Below the pieces are notes generated by a model that was given only the letters and a program-made list of their open reading frames with translations, had not been told where the DNA came from and ran no database searches. Both the position numbers and the translations under genes were made by a program. A stretch of 47,494 bases of DNA from Candidatus Fermentibacterota bacterium (GTDB taxonomy: Bacteria > Fermentibacterota > Fermentibacteria > Fermentibacterales > Fermentibacteraceae), in NCBI GenBank assembly GCA_002748705.1, contig PDSZ01000038.1, positions 1 through 47,494 of the forward strand. The letters are read 5' to 3'. Of the stretch, positions 16,173-29,975 are shown piece by piece. Each line of letters starts with the position of its first letter. Positions within the stretch are counted from its first letter, which is position 1.

Positions 16173-16414
16173 TTTTCTTTTACCTCCGGTACCGGATCAT
16201 ATCCGCCTCTGTGCCAGGGATGGCATTTCAATACTCTTTTTACCGCCATAAGCAAACCTTTCCAGGCACCGTATTTCTCTATGGCCTGAATGGCATATTC
16301 GCTGCATGTAGGTGTGTATATGCAGCTGGGAGGCAGCATCGGTGAGATAAACCTTCTGTAGAACCTAATTGGAACTGTCAGGATTCTTCTGCCCCGTTTT
16401 CCACCAGCAGACAC
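16169..16414 (-). CDS. yidD: Membrane protein insertion efficiency factor YidD
   Basis: 81 residues, starting at GTG 16414 with GGAG 5 nt upstream. The family signature is clear: [24 protein letters not shown] near residues 18-41, and [14 protein letters not shown] at the C-terminus. YidD is a small basic, membrane-associated protein that helps YidC/Sec insertion. The start lies 37 nt inside the end of rnpA, as is common for this gene pair, and the stop overlaps yidC by 4 nt. Confidence 0.93.
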   Translation of the reverse strand: MSAGGKRGRRILTVPIRFYRRFISPMLPPSCIYTPTCSEYAIQAIEKYGAWKGLLMAVKRVLKCHPWHRGGYDPVPEVKEK

Positions 16415-16764
16415 AACTTCTCCATGTCACTAATCATTTCTCTGTATACCACAGCATCCAGTTTTACAGTTGGAAGTATAACAGCATCAAAACCTGTTTT
16501 CTGTTCTTTTTCCACCGAATACTGTTTAAGCCTTCGCCTGAAGAGGTTTCTCTTCACTGCGTTTCCTTTTTTTGCCGATACAGAAAACCCCAGGCGTAGG
16601 CAACCCAGGGAATTCCTTGAATATCTCGCTTTCAGCACCTTACCTCTGAAATAGCCACCTTTTCTGAAGAGTTTCTCAAACTGCCACCTTCTGTTGAGTT
16701 TCTTCAGCGTACGATGGTTCAATTTAGGGTATGAGACGCTTCCTGCCCTTGCGTCTTCTGGCAT
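16378..16764 (-). CDS. rnpA: Ribonuclease P protein component
   Basis: Up to 128 residues. The core runs from [14 protein letters not shown] to [13 protein letters not shown] and V-I-L-P-T. It assists the RNase P RNA in 5' tRNA maturation. The start is uncertain. The ATG at 16764 lies 41 nt inside rpmH in another frame and adds a 14-residue basic extension. A TTG at 16722, two bases after the rpmH stop codon, gives the family's usual ~114 residues but lacks a close ribosome site. Coupling to rpmH is tight either way. The conserved RNR motif reads R-N-L-F-R-R-R, so its second arginine appears displaced. No RNase P RNA gene was seen in this window. Confidence 0.88.
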   Translation of the reverse strand: MPEDARAGSVSYPKLNHRTLKKLNRRWQFEKLFRKGGYFRGKVLKARYSRNSLGCLRLGFSVSAKKGNAVKRNLFRRRLKQYSVEKEQKTGFDAVILPTVKLDAVVYREMISDMEKLCLLVENGAEES

Positions 16765-16858
16765 TGAGAACTTTTCTTCCGCCTCTTGTTTTCATTCTTG
16801 CCCTGAAGCCGTGTGTTCTCTTCTTCGAGATTTTGCTGGGCTGGTATGTTCTTTTCAT
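16724..16858 (-). CDS. rpmH: 50S ribosomal protein bL34
   Basis: 44 residues, strongly basic and full length: M-K-R-T-Y-Q-P-S-K near the start, [10 protein letters not shown] in the middle and K-G-R-K-R-L-I-P at the end. AGGAG lies 7 nt before the ATG. It is the first gene of the minus-strand block running through rnpA, yidD, yidC and the tRNA-modification and partitioning genes, and it sits head-to-head with dnaA as in many bacteria. The gene is short enough to escape ORF screens with a 60-codon cutoff. Confidence 0.97.
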   Translation of the reverse strand: MKRTYQPSKISKKRTHGFRARMKTRGGRKVLNARRRKGRKRLIP

Positions 16859-16915
16859 CAGAGGTCTCCTGTATCAGTATCAAATGAATATCTAACATGG
16901 TTTTCCGGAAGCGGA

Positions 16916-16944
16916 AAGCTATCTAAATTCTCTTCTTTTGTCAA
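16916..16944 (-). promoter_or_regulatory. Candidate rpmH promoter
   Basis: Reading the minus strand, a perfect -35 TTGACA (16944-16939) is followed after 17 bp by TAGCTT (16921-16916), a 3/6 match to the -10. This is 58 nt upstream of the rpmH ATG. Spacing and position are good; the -10 is weak. Confidence 0.5.
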
Positions 16945-17038
16945 GTTCTTTTCTTCTTTTCTCTCAGACTTGCATTGGTATACTGTTTTTTGCTATGTGA
17001 TACAGGCATTGTCAACCTGAACTCTTTGCGGAGGCTGT

Positions 17039-18391
17039 ATGAATCTCACACCTGAAGAATCTTTTGAACTTTGCCTTCTTAAGGCCAGGGACCTCATGGG
17101 CCCTGAACAATTTAATTCCTGGTTATCCAATGCCTCCTTCAACTCATACTCTAATGGGGTTTTTACCATCTCCCTGGATTCGCACATCAGGGTAAACTTT
17201 GTTACTCATAACTACAAGCACAACATTGAAGAGCTTCTCAGAGAGATAACAGGAGATAAAAATATTTCTGTTCATTTCACTGATGAACCTGTTACACTTT
17301 CTCTAGGTAAAGTAACCTCATCTCCAGAACAGCAGTTGTTCTCAAATTATCTGCATCCTGACTATGTCTTCGAGCGTTTTGTTCAAGGGCCAAACAACCG
17401 CCTGGCTTATGCGGCCTCATTTTCTGTTGCTCAGGAACTTGGTCATTCTTCTACTAATCCTCTTTTTATCTACGGTGGGGTAGGTCTTGGTAAAACACAT
17501 CTGGTTCAGGCTATCGCCCATGAAATCAAGAACAATCATCCTGATAAATACTTCTACTGTATTTCCAGCGAAGATTTTACCAATGGTTACATTAAAGCTC
17601 TCATAAGCCCTAATACCAAAATAGGAGGGAAGTCATTCAAGGCTGTTGAGAAGTTCAAGGACAGCATACGGAATTGCCACTGCCTGATTGTTGACGACAT
17701 TCAGTTCCTTGCAGGCAAAGACGAAACACAAAATATTTTCTTCCATATTTTCAATGACCTGTACCTCCAGGGCAAACAGATTGTTCTCACATCTGACAGA
17801 CCGCCTCATGAAATAGAACCTCTTGAAGAACGGCTTGTTTCCCGTTTTCAGTCCGGTATGGTTGTTGATATCAAACCACCGGTTCTGGAAACCAGAATTG
17901 CTATTTTCAATCTTTTGCTTAGAGGCAAAAACATTTTCCTTGATGAGAAAGTCAAGATGTACATCGTTGAAACAGTAAAAGCAAATGTAAGACAACTCGA
18001 AGGTGTATTCAATGTAATTGCTGCTAATAATAAGTTTAATAATATTCCTCTCACAATGGAAAATGTGAAAGAAATAATAAGTGATTATTTTGGCTCATTT
18101 TCAGTAATGCGTAATCCTGCCAGCATAACCTCCGCTGTAGGTGAAGCTTTCAATATCAATCCTGAATTACTTAAAGGCAAAAAGAGAAAACGGGAAATTC
18201 TCATACCAAGACAATTATCAATGTATCTTATCAGAGAAATGACAGATCTTTCCCTGGAAGATATAGGTGTATTCTTCGGCAGGGATCATTCCACAGTTCT
18301 CAATGCTATAAAAAGAGTTACATCAATGCTTGAAACAGATTCCGCTTTCAAGAGAAAATACAATGACATCAGAGGTTCTCTTGTGAACTGA
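17039..18391 (+). CDS. dnaA: Chromosomal replication initiator DnaA
   Basis: 450 residues. Domain I (about 1-80) and a short linker are followed by the AAA+ domain with Walker A G-G-V-G-L-G-K-T (146-153), Walker B L-I-V-D-D-I-Q-F (Asp219/220) and the sensor/arginine region S-R-F-Q-S-G-M. The C-terminal domain IV carries the DnaA signature G-R-D-H-S-T-V-L-N-A-I for DnaA-box binding. It opens oriC with ATP. The ATG has a good ribosome site (CGGAGG, 4 nt). It faces away from rpmH, giving the classical rnpA-rpmH / dnaA-dnaN divergence. Confidence 0.97.
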   Translation: MNLTPEESFELCLLKARDLMGPEQFNSWLSNASFNSYSNGVFTISLDSHIRVNFVTHNYKHNIEELLREITGDKNISVHFTDEPVTLSLGKVTSSPEQQLFSNYLHPDYVFERFVQGPNNRLAYAASFSVAQELGHSSTNPLFIYGGVGLGKTHLVQAIAHEIKNNHPDKYFYCISSEDFTNGYIKALISPNTKIGGKSFKAVEKFKDSIRNCHCLIVDDIQFLAGKDETQNIFFHIFNDLYLQGKQIVLTSDRPPHEIEPLEERLVSRFQSGMVVDIKPPVLETRIAIFNLLLRGKNIFLDEKVKMYIVETVKANVRQLEGVFNVIAANNKFNNIPLTMENVKEIISDYFGSFSVMRNPASITSAVGEAFNINPELLKGKKRKREILIPRQLSMYLIREMTDLSLEDIGVFFGRDHSTVLNAIKRVTSMLETDSAFKRKYNDIRGSLVN

Positions 18392-18601
18392 AAATGTTCA
18401 TATCTCAGTTGAAAACCTTTTCCTGATTCCTCTTGTTGAAAACTTCACTTTCAGTATCTGATTTTACACATTTTTTCCACAACTGCCAGGCAGCTTTTTC
18501 AAGAGCAAAGGGTTACTTTTCCACCTTCTCTGAGGTATAATCACAATTACCGTATTTGTAGTTTACAAGATTCTCTTAACTGTAGCTGTGGAGGAAATCG
18601 A
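18392..18601. other. oriC: Candidate replication origin (dnaA-dnaN intergenic region)
   Basis: This 210-bp AT-rich gap contains two full DnaA-box matches (TTWTNCACA): TTTTACACA at 18462-18470 and TTTTCCACA at 18473-18481, in phase one helical turn apart. A third near match, TTTTCCACC, is at 18517-18525. The sequence upstream of dnaA shows no such box. Nearby parS, parAB, gyrAB and the strand switch between rpmH and dnaA fit an origin. I could not compute GC skew, and the box number is low for a full origin. Confidence 0.5.
18514..18541 (+). promoter_or_regulatory. Candidate dnaN promoter overlapping a DnaA-box-like site
   Basis: A perfect -10 hexamer TATAAT lies at 18536-18541, 60 bp before dnaN. 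The -35 region is poor and coincides with the DnaA-box-like TTTTCCACC at 18517-18525. DnaA binding there could repress or tune the dnaN-gyrBA transcript. Confidence 0.4.
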
Positions 18602-19723
18602 ATGGTGAATCTGCTAGTTGATCACAAAACTCTTCTTCAAGGTCTGAATACTGTATCTTCGGCTCTTCCGCCTAAGACCAGCCTTCCTTCACTTTCAAAT
18701 ATTCTTCTTGAAACTGACAGCGAAAAACTCAAGCTTGCAGCTACAGACCTTGACACAACTGTCATAACATGGATACCTGCCACAATTTCTTCACAGGGAG
18801 CTGTAGCGCTTCCAGGAAAGAAGCTTCTTGAAATTGTAAGAGAGCTTCAGGGTAAAGATGTAAGCATAAGTACAAGCGGATCAAGAACAGCTATAAGCTG
18901 TGAAAAAAGTTCATTCACTCTCCCTGGAAGCAGCAGAGACAGTTATCCTTCTCTTCCTTCACCTGGATCAGCTGAAGATAGAATTACTCTTCCTTTTGAA
19001 TCTTTAAAAGAAGGTATCAGCAGAACTTCATATGCAGTTGCCGGTGCAAGTGAGATAAGGACTTCACTTACAGGGTCTTTATGGAAATTTACCTCTGAAA
19101 ACCTTGAAATGGTTGCAACCGACGGACACAGACTTGCAAGAATCAGATTTGAACAACTGAAATCTGATTCTGAAAGGGAAGCTATTATTGCTCCCAAAGC
19201 TCTGAGTCTCCTTCAGAAACTCAGCAATACTGATGAGGTTTCAATGTCTTTTCAGGGTTCACAGGTAAGCTTCCATGTTGATGAAACAAGCATTTACAGC
19301 AGGGTTATTGACGGCCCTTATCCGCCATATGACAAGGTTATTCCTTCAGGCAACAATCGGGACCTTACAGTGAACCGCGAAGATCTTCTTTCAGCACTTA
19401 AAAGAATGGGAATAATAGCTAATCCTGCAACTCATCAGATTCTTTTTACCATTGAGAGAAACAAAGTTATTCTCCATGCTGAGAATACAGACGCAGGTGA
19501 AGCAAGAGAAGACATTGAAGCTGTTTACAGCTCTGATCCTCTTCAGATAGCATTTAACGGAAGTCTAGTGGTTGACATTCTCAGAAACATGAAAAGCGAA
19601 GATGTCAGGCTCAGTATGCTGGACGGTTCCACAGCGGTTATCATAACAGAGGATTCCCAGAATGATGAAATAGTCGACTATCTTACACTGGTAATGCCTG
19701 TAAGGCTTCCTGATACTGTGTGA
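18602..19723 (+). CDS. dnaN: DNA polymerase III beta subunit (sliding clamp)
   Basis: 373 residues, the expected length for three clamp domains. Recognisable points: L-P-S-L-S-N-I-L-L-E in domain 1, M-V-A-T-D-G-H-R-L-A in domain 2, R-V-I-D-G-P-Y-P-P-Y-D-K-V-I-P before domain 3, and a C-terminal V-M-P-V-R-L that forms the protein-binding pocket (the usual ending is M-P-M-R-L). The homodimer encircles DNA and tethers polymerase and repair proteins. GTGGAGG lies 7 nt before the ATG. It begins a plus-strand run with DUF721, gyrB and gyrA. Confidence 0.96.
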   Translation: MVNLLVDHKTLLQGLNTVSSALPPKTSLPSLSNILLETDSEKLKLAATDLDTTVITWIPATISSQGAVALPGKKLLEIVRELQGKDVSISTSGSRTAISCEKSSFTLPGSSRDSYPSLPSPGSAEDRITLPFESLKEGISRTSYAVAGASEIRTSLTGSLWKFTSENLEMVATDGHRLARIRFEQLKSDSEREAIIAPKALSLLQKLSNTDEVSMSFQGSQVSFHVDETSIYSRVIDGPYPPYDKVIPSGNNRDLTVNREDLLSALKRMGIIANPATHQILFTIERNKVILHAENTDAGEAREDIEAVYSSDPLQIAFNGSLVVDILRNMKSEDVRLSMLDGSTAVIITEDSQNDEIVDYLTLVMPVRLPDTV

Positions 19724-19730
19724 TTGTGAG

Positions 19731-24446
<4,716 letters not shown>

Positions 24447-24466
<20 letters not shown>

Positions 24467-27400
24467 CAGATCTGTTCTGGAAAGGCAAATTAAGGCCTGG
24501 CTGAATACCAGAAATGCCGGTCATATTTCTATTCCTCCTCCTGAAACAGCGCCTCCGGCGGTACCGGATCCATCAGATGTCACTTTGAGCATTGTACCAG
24601 AAATTCAGGAATCGCTGGAAAAAATCAGTACAGTCTCGCAGCTTGGCAGCTCTGTACCTGCGCTTGCATCACTGATTTCTGTGATGAGCAAAAAAGACTA
24701 TGAGAATCTTTATGATTTACTCAGTGTCCTCAAGGTTCCTTCATCATTTGATGAGACTGTTGCTGAAAACTGGTTCAGACAATGCCACAGGCTCAGCACC
24801 TCAATTATTCCTGTTGCTGTTACAGGTTATTTCAGAATCCACAGCATATTCTCTGACCAGTGCAAAGCTGGTAAAACAGATGAGATTCTGTCTTGCTGGC
24901 TCAGGCCGCTGATGTCGGAGGGAGCAACAGGAGAGAGGGCAGCTGCAATATCACTTGAGATAGCTGAACGATTTCCTGACAGGTTTGCTTCTGTATGTAT
25001 GCGTATTTCATCAGGCGGAGCGGAGATAATCGACTCCCTGGAAAAATTCCTGAAAAGAACAGACCAGGAGAAAAACAGCGAAGATATAAACTCTTATCTC
25101 CTGGATTTCACAATAGAGACCGGCTGGCTTCTTGAGCCAGGGGATTTTGAGCAAATATGGAACTTAATTAAACGAAGAGGGCAGCTTGTTCATCCAAGGT
25201 TGAACAGCAAGCTTGTTCCTGTAAGTTCAATTCGTTTTCTTGCAGGTATTCTTCATGGTATAGAGGTGCTCACAGCTTTTGACGACTTCTTTGCTTCTGA
25301 GCGGGAACAGAAGGCTATGGAAGTTTTCAAAACTAAGGACAGGAAACTGATACGAGAATTTCTGGCTGAGTACCATGATCTTGGCGGTTATCTTGATGAC
25401 CAGATGGAGATTGACCTTGTAGCAGAAGCTGTTGCACATATTGTAGGCGATTATGACCAGTCAAAAACAGGAATGGCAATTGTATCCTTCCTGACCAATG
25501 TTCCAGGTGGAGTATCTTCAGGAATGATTACCGGGTTCCTTCAGACTGCTGGCGAGGAAATCAGTGGTGAAACTGTTCAATTCCTCACCAGACTGGTGGA
25601 AGAAACCAGTCTGGAAAACAGATTGTCCCCTTCCAATACCATTATTTTTTCCGGTATAGCAGCAAAGATATTTCCTATAAGTTCAGCAGCGGACAGAGCA
25701 GCTCTGAAGATGTTTTACAGGGCTCTGACTGAAATGAAATATGGTGAAACCAGAACAGCTTTGATACAGCTGGAAAACGCTGCTTTTAACAGCGGTTTAT
25801 CAATTAACAGCATTCTTTCAGCGGCATCGCTTCTTGCAAGGGCTGCTGCTCCCGAGGAAGTTACCAAATATCTATGCAGAATAAAAACCACAGCAAGGCT
25901 TCTTGAAGCTCTTTCTGTTATGGATAGAAAAAAAATGCTGTCAGATTTTGCTCATCCATGGCTGGCAACTCTGGTTTCCTTTCCTGACAGCGTTCATAAC
26001 AATATCGTTGATTTCATCTACAGGATCTCCGATCTTACTGTAAGAAAAAGATTTCTCGACAATGTGGTTTCAAGGCTTCTTGCAGAAGTGCAGCCTCAAG
26101 ATCCTGTATTTCAGGAATGCCTGGCATTTGCAGTAAACGGATATAACTCTGCTTCAGGCATAACAAAAATAAGAGATACAGAACACAATGTTTTTCATAA
26201 AGTTCTTCGGGCCAGCGGGCGTATAGAAGCAGTTGACACTGTTATTACAAGTCTGCTCTCTATTCCAGGTATTGAGGAAAACCGTTCCCGGGAATTGATA
26301 GACGGTATACGACTTGTGTGCGATCGTTTCAGCAGAATTGCAGTATGGGAGGAAGGGGCAGACAGACTCTTTGCTGATTTTCTGGAAACAGGAGTTTCAA
26401 AAATTCTGCACAGCTTCGTGGATAATCCTCAGCTTCTGGAAGCTTCCAGTGCAGGAATTGTTAAAGAAATTGCAGCAAGGCTCCTTCCTGAACACAGATG
26501 TCCTGATTCGTCAACCGTTACCAATCCAGCCGCTGTATGTAAAATTTTTCTTGAGTCTATACTTCCTGAATGCGCGTCTCTTTTCAGCAGAGAACCTTCC
26601 CGTTTCAGAGGATTTCTGTTTTCCCTGACCAGGGAGTTCACCGGAAGCATCGGAGGTGTTACAGGGGACAAAGACTACATTCTTCATCTCTCCAGCAGAC
26701 TTGAGGAAGAGATAGTTGAGGATAAGGTAATGGTGCTTGATGCCTGGCTTTCTCAGAAATCTCCTCCTCCGATTAATCTTGACAAGAACTGGTCTGAATC
26801 CAGACTGGATGAGTGGGTTGCTGAAAGGGCTGTCTTCGAAAACACACGGATGAAGCTTTTCGGTGCTGTTTCAGCACTTGTGGGTTCAGAGGGTTCCAGT
26901 ATCAGAGAAAATATTCTGAATACAGCAGGATTTCTGGCTTCCAGACTTTCAAGAGCTGGTATTCAAGGCGCCGATACACTTTCTCTGATATGGAACAGGG
27001 AAATGATGGAAGAGCTTATTTCCAGAGCAGATGGCGCTTCTCCATTTTCTCTACTTGCTGAATACAGAAAAGGGGTTCAGCCTGACTGGCAGATATACGC
27101 ATATTTGAAGAAAACAGATGGTTTTATGGAGGAGGATGCTTATCACAGCTGGCGTTATCTCACTCTTCCGCAGCTGTTGAACTGTGCTGTGGAGCTTGAG
27201 CTTGTGTCATTGAACTCATCTTTCACTGCAATAGAGATTGCAGAAGCTGCAACTTCTGCAATTGAGTTTCTGGGTTATTCCAATACGGAAGCTTTTCTTT
27301 CTACCCTTAAGCAGAGTTTCAACTCTTCCGGTTCTCTTGATGCCTTTCAGCTGCTGGAAAAAAACTTCCTTCTGCCGCTCTGGAAGAGAAACTCGTCTGA

Positions 27401-28028
27401 AAGACTGAATCTTCGAATGCTGGGAATGAGCAGAGGCAGGCAGATTACAGAGATCCTTTCTGAAAGACTGGAAATGATAAAATCGGTGAATAAGAGAGTA
27501 AGCTTCATGAAGGGTTACTCAAATCTTTTCATTGCAGTAGAAGATGCTCTTCTGCAAATAGATACAGATAGAAGTAAAATAGCTGAAGCTCTGATGAATT
27601 CTGTGATTTTTTCAGGTGATGGAGTTCTTCCTGATGGACATGGAGCCTTTTTGGAAGTATCAGAGGCAGTTGATTTTATTAAGGATATATTTAAGCGGAT
27701 AAGGTTTGGAAGCGGTATAGTTTCCACCAGGGAAGCTGAAGAAATAAGCTCTGATATGAGAAGAAAATACAGGGATAATGCCGATTCAGTTGCCATCATT
27801 CTCCGCTGGACAGTGGATCCTGCCCGGGAAGGGCTGCTGAAGATTCTTGAAGAGAGCCAGACACTTCTTCAGGCAGCAGGATCAGATTCTGAACTGATGA
27901 GGCTTCTTGATCGCCATGGAGCAGATGCAGGATTCGAACAGGAGACTATGAAGTTTACAGAAAATCCTGAGGCTTTAAAAAATTATTTGCGCAGCAGGAT
28001 TGCAGATGCAGAGAAGGACAGTATCTAA
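24447..28028 (+). CDS. Very large helical protein of unknown function, coupled to gyrA
   Basis: 1193 residues; I do not recognise a family. After a Pro-rich stretch (residues 30-45, I-P-P-P-E-T-A-P-P-A-V-P) the protein reads as continuous amphipathic helices with little predicted strand, no signal peptide, no membrane span and no Walker or zinc motif. This resembles a HEAT/ARM-like alpha-solenoid scaffold. Few cysteines, many Leu/Ile/Ala/Ser and many S-R-L, A-A-x-L segments. The ATG at 24447 overlaps gyrA by 20 nt; an alternative ATG at 24459 follows AAGGAG at 4 nt and would shorten it by four residues. Coupling to gyrA predicts co-production with gyrase. The asparaginase gene follows after 2 nt. 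The coding call is secure; the function is unknown. Confidence 0.8.
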
Positions 28029-28030
28029 AA

Positions 28031-29008
28031 ATGAGAAGAATTTTGCTGCTCTCAACCGGTGGCACAATAGAGATGGTTCCAGGGGAGAAAGGCTTTACCC
28101 CTGGGGCTGTTTCAGCGATGGATACATCAGTTCTTAGCAGCATAAAAGATGTAACAATTGTAGAGGAACGGTTCTGCAACCTTCCAAGCCCCCATCTGGA
28201 CCCTGTTCAGATGGCAGAAATCACCGGCAGACTTATGCAGATTGAGAAAACAGGTGAGTTTGAAGGAGTGGTTGTTACACACGGTACAGATACCCTGGAG
28301 GAAACAGCCTTTATGGTTGACATATTCCTTAAGGGAACCCTTCCTGTGGTATTTACAGCAGCAATGCGCAGCAGCGGTGAACTGGGAGTTGACGGTCCGA
28401 GAAACATTTTGAGTGCAGTGCGTGTTGCATGCACAGAAACGAAGAATCTGGGAGTTACAGTTGTTCTCAACGATGAAATTCATGCTGCAGGAAGGGTTAC
28501 AAAGACATGCACTTCCAATGTAAGCAGTTTTGCTTCTCCAGGTTATGGCCCTCTGGGGTTTGTAGATGATGACAAGGTGATATACCACAGGCTTCCGATC
28601 TGGCGCCTTGGCCTTCCTTTCACCTGCTGCAAACCTGTTCTGGAAGAGAAGGTGGGGCTTGTGAGAACTGCTGCAGGTTTTGGAGGGAAACTGATTGATC
28701 ATCTCACAGACTCCGGTTACAGGGGAATTGTGGTGGAGGCATTCGGCAGAGGTAATGTTCATCCTGAAACTGCCGACGCCATTGAAAGAGCCATCAGCCG
28801 TTCTGTGGTAGTGGCTGTTTGCAGCAGGTGCTATATGGGCCGTGTTCTCGGAGTTTACGGTTACGAAGGAGGAGGAGCAGATCTCTTCAGCAAAGGTGCT
28901 GTTTCCGCTGGAGACATGGCAGGCAACAAGATTAGAATCATGCTCATGGCATGTCTTGGCGCAGGTTTAAGCGCAGGGGAGATAGAAAAGCTCTTTGAAA
29001 ACCTGTGA
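28031..29008 (+). CDS. ansA: Type I (cytosolic) L-asparaginase
   Basis: 325 residues with no signal peptide. The first catalytic threonine is Thr12 in L-S-T-G-G-T-I-E; the second motif T-H-G-T-D-T-L-E-E begins at Thr83 with the Thr86/Asp87 pair. This is the class I/archaeal-like length and arrangement. It hydrolyses asparagine to aspartate and ammonia. It lies 2 nt behind the giant helical gene and so may be in the gyrase transcript. With iorAB-ptb-buk it fits a cell living on amino acids. Glutaminase side activity cannot be judged. Confidence 0.9.
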   Translation: MRRILLLSTGGTIEMVPGEKGFTPGAVSAMDTSVLSSIKDVTIVEERFCNLPSPHLDPVQMAEITGRLMQIEKTGEFEGVVVTHGTDTLEETAFMVDIFLKGTLPVVFTAAMRSSGELGVDGPRNILSAVRVACTETKNLGVTVVLNDEIHAAGRVTKTCTSNVSSFASPGYGPLGFVDDDKVIYHRLPIWRLGLPFTCCKPVLEEKVGLVRTAAGFGGKLIDHLTDSGYRGIVVEAFGRGNVHPETADAIERAISRSVVVAVCSRCYMGRVLGVYGYEGGGADLFSKGAVSAGDMAGNKIRIMLMACLGAGLSAGEIEKLFENL

Positions 29009-29015
29009 GTTTCAT

Positions 29016-29044
29016 TTGACCGGAGAATTGAAGGGTTTTAGGTT
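29016..29044 (+). promoter_or_regulatory. Candidate promoter upstream of the headless M23/bactofilin pair
   Basis: TTGACC at 29016-29021, a 17-bp spacer and TAGGTT at 29039-29044. The -35 is good and the -10 weak. It lies between the asparaginase stop and the GTG at 29077. Confidence 0.3.
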
Positions 29045-29076
29045 AGCTTTTAACAAAAGGATAGCTCGGAGATTGC

Positions 29077-29421
29077 GTGGCAGCTAGAGACAGAAGTTTT
29101 ACAGTAAACATTATTCCTCATGACGCCAACAGAAAGAAAAGGGAATGGATAGTATCTGGAAGAAGGCTTGTCTTTCTTCGAGTAGCGTTGTTTGCAGCTG
29201 TTTTTCTAATTCTTGCAGCAGCTGTGATTCTGTATTTCGGAGCTGATGAACTTAGCAGAAATGCAGAACTGAGCCGAAGAAATGCTCAGCTTCAGGACTC
29301 TCTTGCTGTTGCAAGGGAGCTGAACAGGAGACTTGATCTGATAGAGATGGAACTGCAGGAAATGCGTGAAACCAGGGATGTTATAGAAAATCTGGCAACT
29401 GCCGGATTGTCAGATGACTGA
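29077..29421 (+). CDS. Single-span coiled-coil protein resembling a truncated M23 peptidase N-terminus
   Basis: 114 residues from GTG 29077 (GGAG 5 nt upstream). Residues 7-18 (S-F-T-V-N-I-I-P-H-D-A-N) and the following basic segment resemble the cytosolic start of M23 endopeptidases that often neighbour bactofilin genes. One membrane span follows (about 33-52), then a coiled coil (about 55-110) rich in Leu/Arg/Glu. The peptidase domain is absent: the stop comes right after the coiled coil and the bactofilin gene begins 23 nt later, so no catalytic domain remains in any frame. It may anchor bactofilin to the membrane or regulate a peptidase encoded elsewhere. The M23 link is by resemblance only. 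Confidence 0.65.
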   Translation: MAARDRSFTVNIIPHDANRKKREWIVSGRRLVFLRVALFAAVFLILAAAVILYFGADELSRNAELSRRNAQLQDSLAVARELNRRLDLIEMELQEMRETRDVIENLATAGLSDD

Positions 29422-29444
29422 CAGAACCCAGACAAGGATGAGAA

Positions 29445-29807
29445 ATGGCAAAGGAAGACTCATACAGTTCGATTAACTCCACAATAGGCGGAGGAAGCAC
29501 AGTAACCGGATCACTTGAAATCAACGGCGGTCTCAGGGTTGATGGTTTCGTTGACGGAGAGGTTAAGGTCAGCGGTACTCTCACCGTTGGTCATGAGGGA
29601 AGAATCAAGGGTAATGTGAATGTTAATCATGCTGTTATCGGCGGTACCATCAATGGAACCATAAAAGCTGAAAAGCAGCTTGAGCTGCAGAACGGTTCCC
29701 GTATAGAAGGAGACATCATCACCAAATCTCTGATTATTGAGGAGGGTGTTTTCTTTGAAGGTCACTGCAGTATGAGCGGAGTTGATCCTCGTCCCAAACA
29801 GAAGTAA
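29445..29807 (+). CDS. Bactofilin (polymer-forming cytoskeletal protein)
   Basis: 120 residues. The central DUF583 beta-helix shows regular six-residue turns with Gly and Val/Ile: T-V-T-G-S-L-E-I-N-G-G-L-R-V-D-G, then V-S-G-T-L-T-V-G-H-E-G-R-I-K-G-N-V and I-E-G-D-I-I-T-K-S-L. The short disordered N-terminus contains S-I-N-S-T-I-G-G-G, like the membrane-targeting motif seen in other bactofilins. Bactofilins form non-polar filaments that localise cell-wall enzymes. AAGGATGAG precedes the ATG. It is the second gene of a pair with the headless M23-like membrane protein. Confidence 0.92.
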   Translation: MAKEDSYSSINSTIGGGSTVTGSLEINGGLRVDGFVDGEVKVSGTLTVGHEGRIKGNVNVNHAVIGGTINGTIKAEKQLELQNGSRIEGDIITKSLIIEEGVFFEGHCSMSGVDPRPKQK

Positions 29808-29859
29808 CCTAGCAAGATATAAGATTGTTGAAAACTTTTGCTTCTTGTGGAGAATTAGA

Positions 29860-29888
29860 TAACTATATGTATAGCATTAAAATAGTTA
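29860..29888 (+). promoter_or_regulatory. AT-rich inverted repeat in the V-ATPase operon leader
   Basis: The 168-bp gap before the V-ATPase operon contains TAACTAT (29860-29866) and its complement ATAGTTA (29882-29888) around a 15-nt AT-rich centre with TATATG/TATAGC elements. It could be an operator overlapping the promoter. A TTGTGG that might act as a -35 lies just upstream (29845-29850). Confidence 0.3.
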
Positions 29889-29975
29889 ATAGACTTAGAG
29901 TGATTTCTGGGGTGAAATGCACAACTTGCCTAATTCATCCGCACTCTGGCTAAAGACTATTCAGCGAAAAGGACG

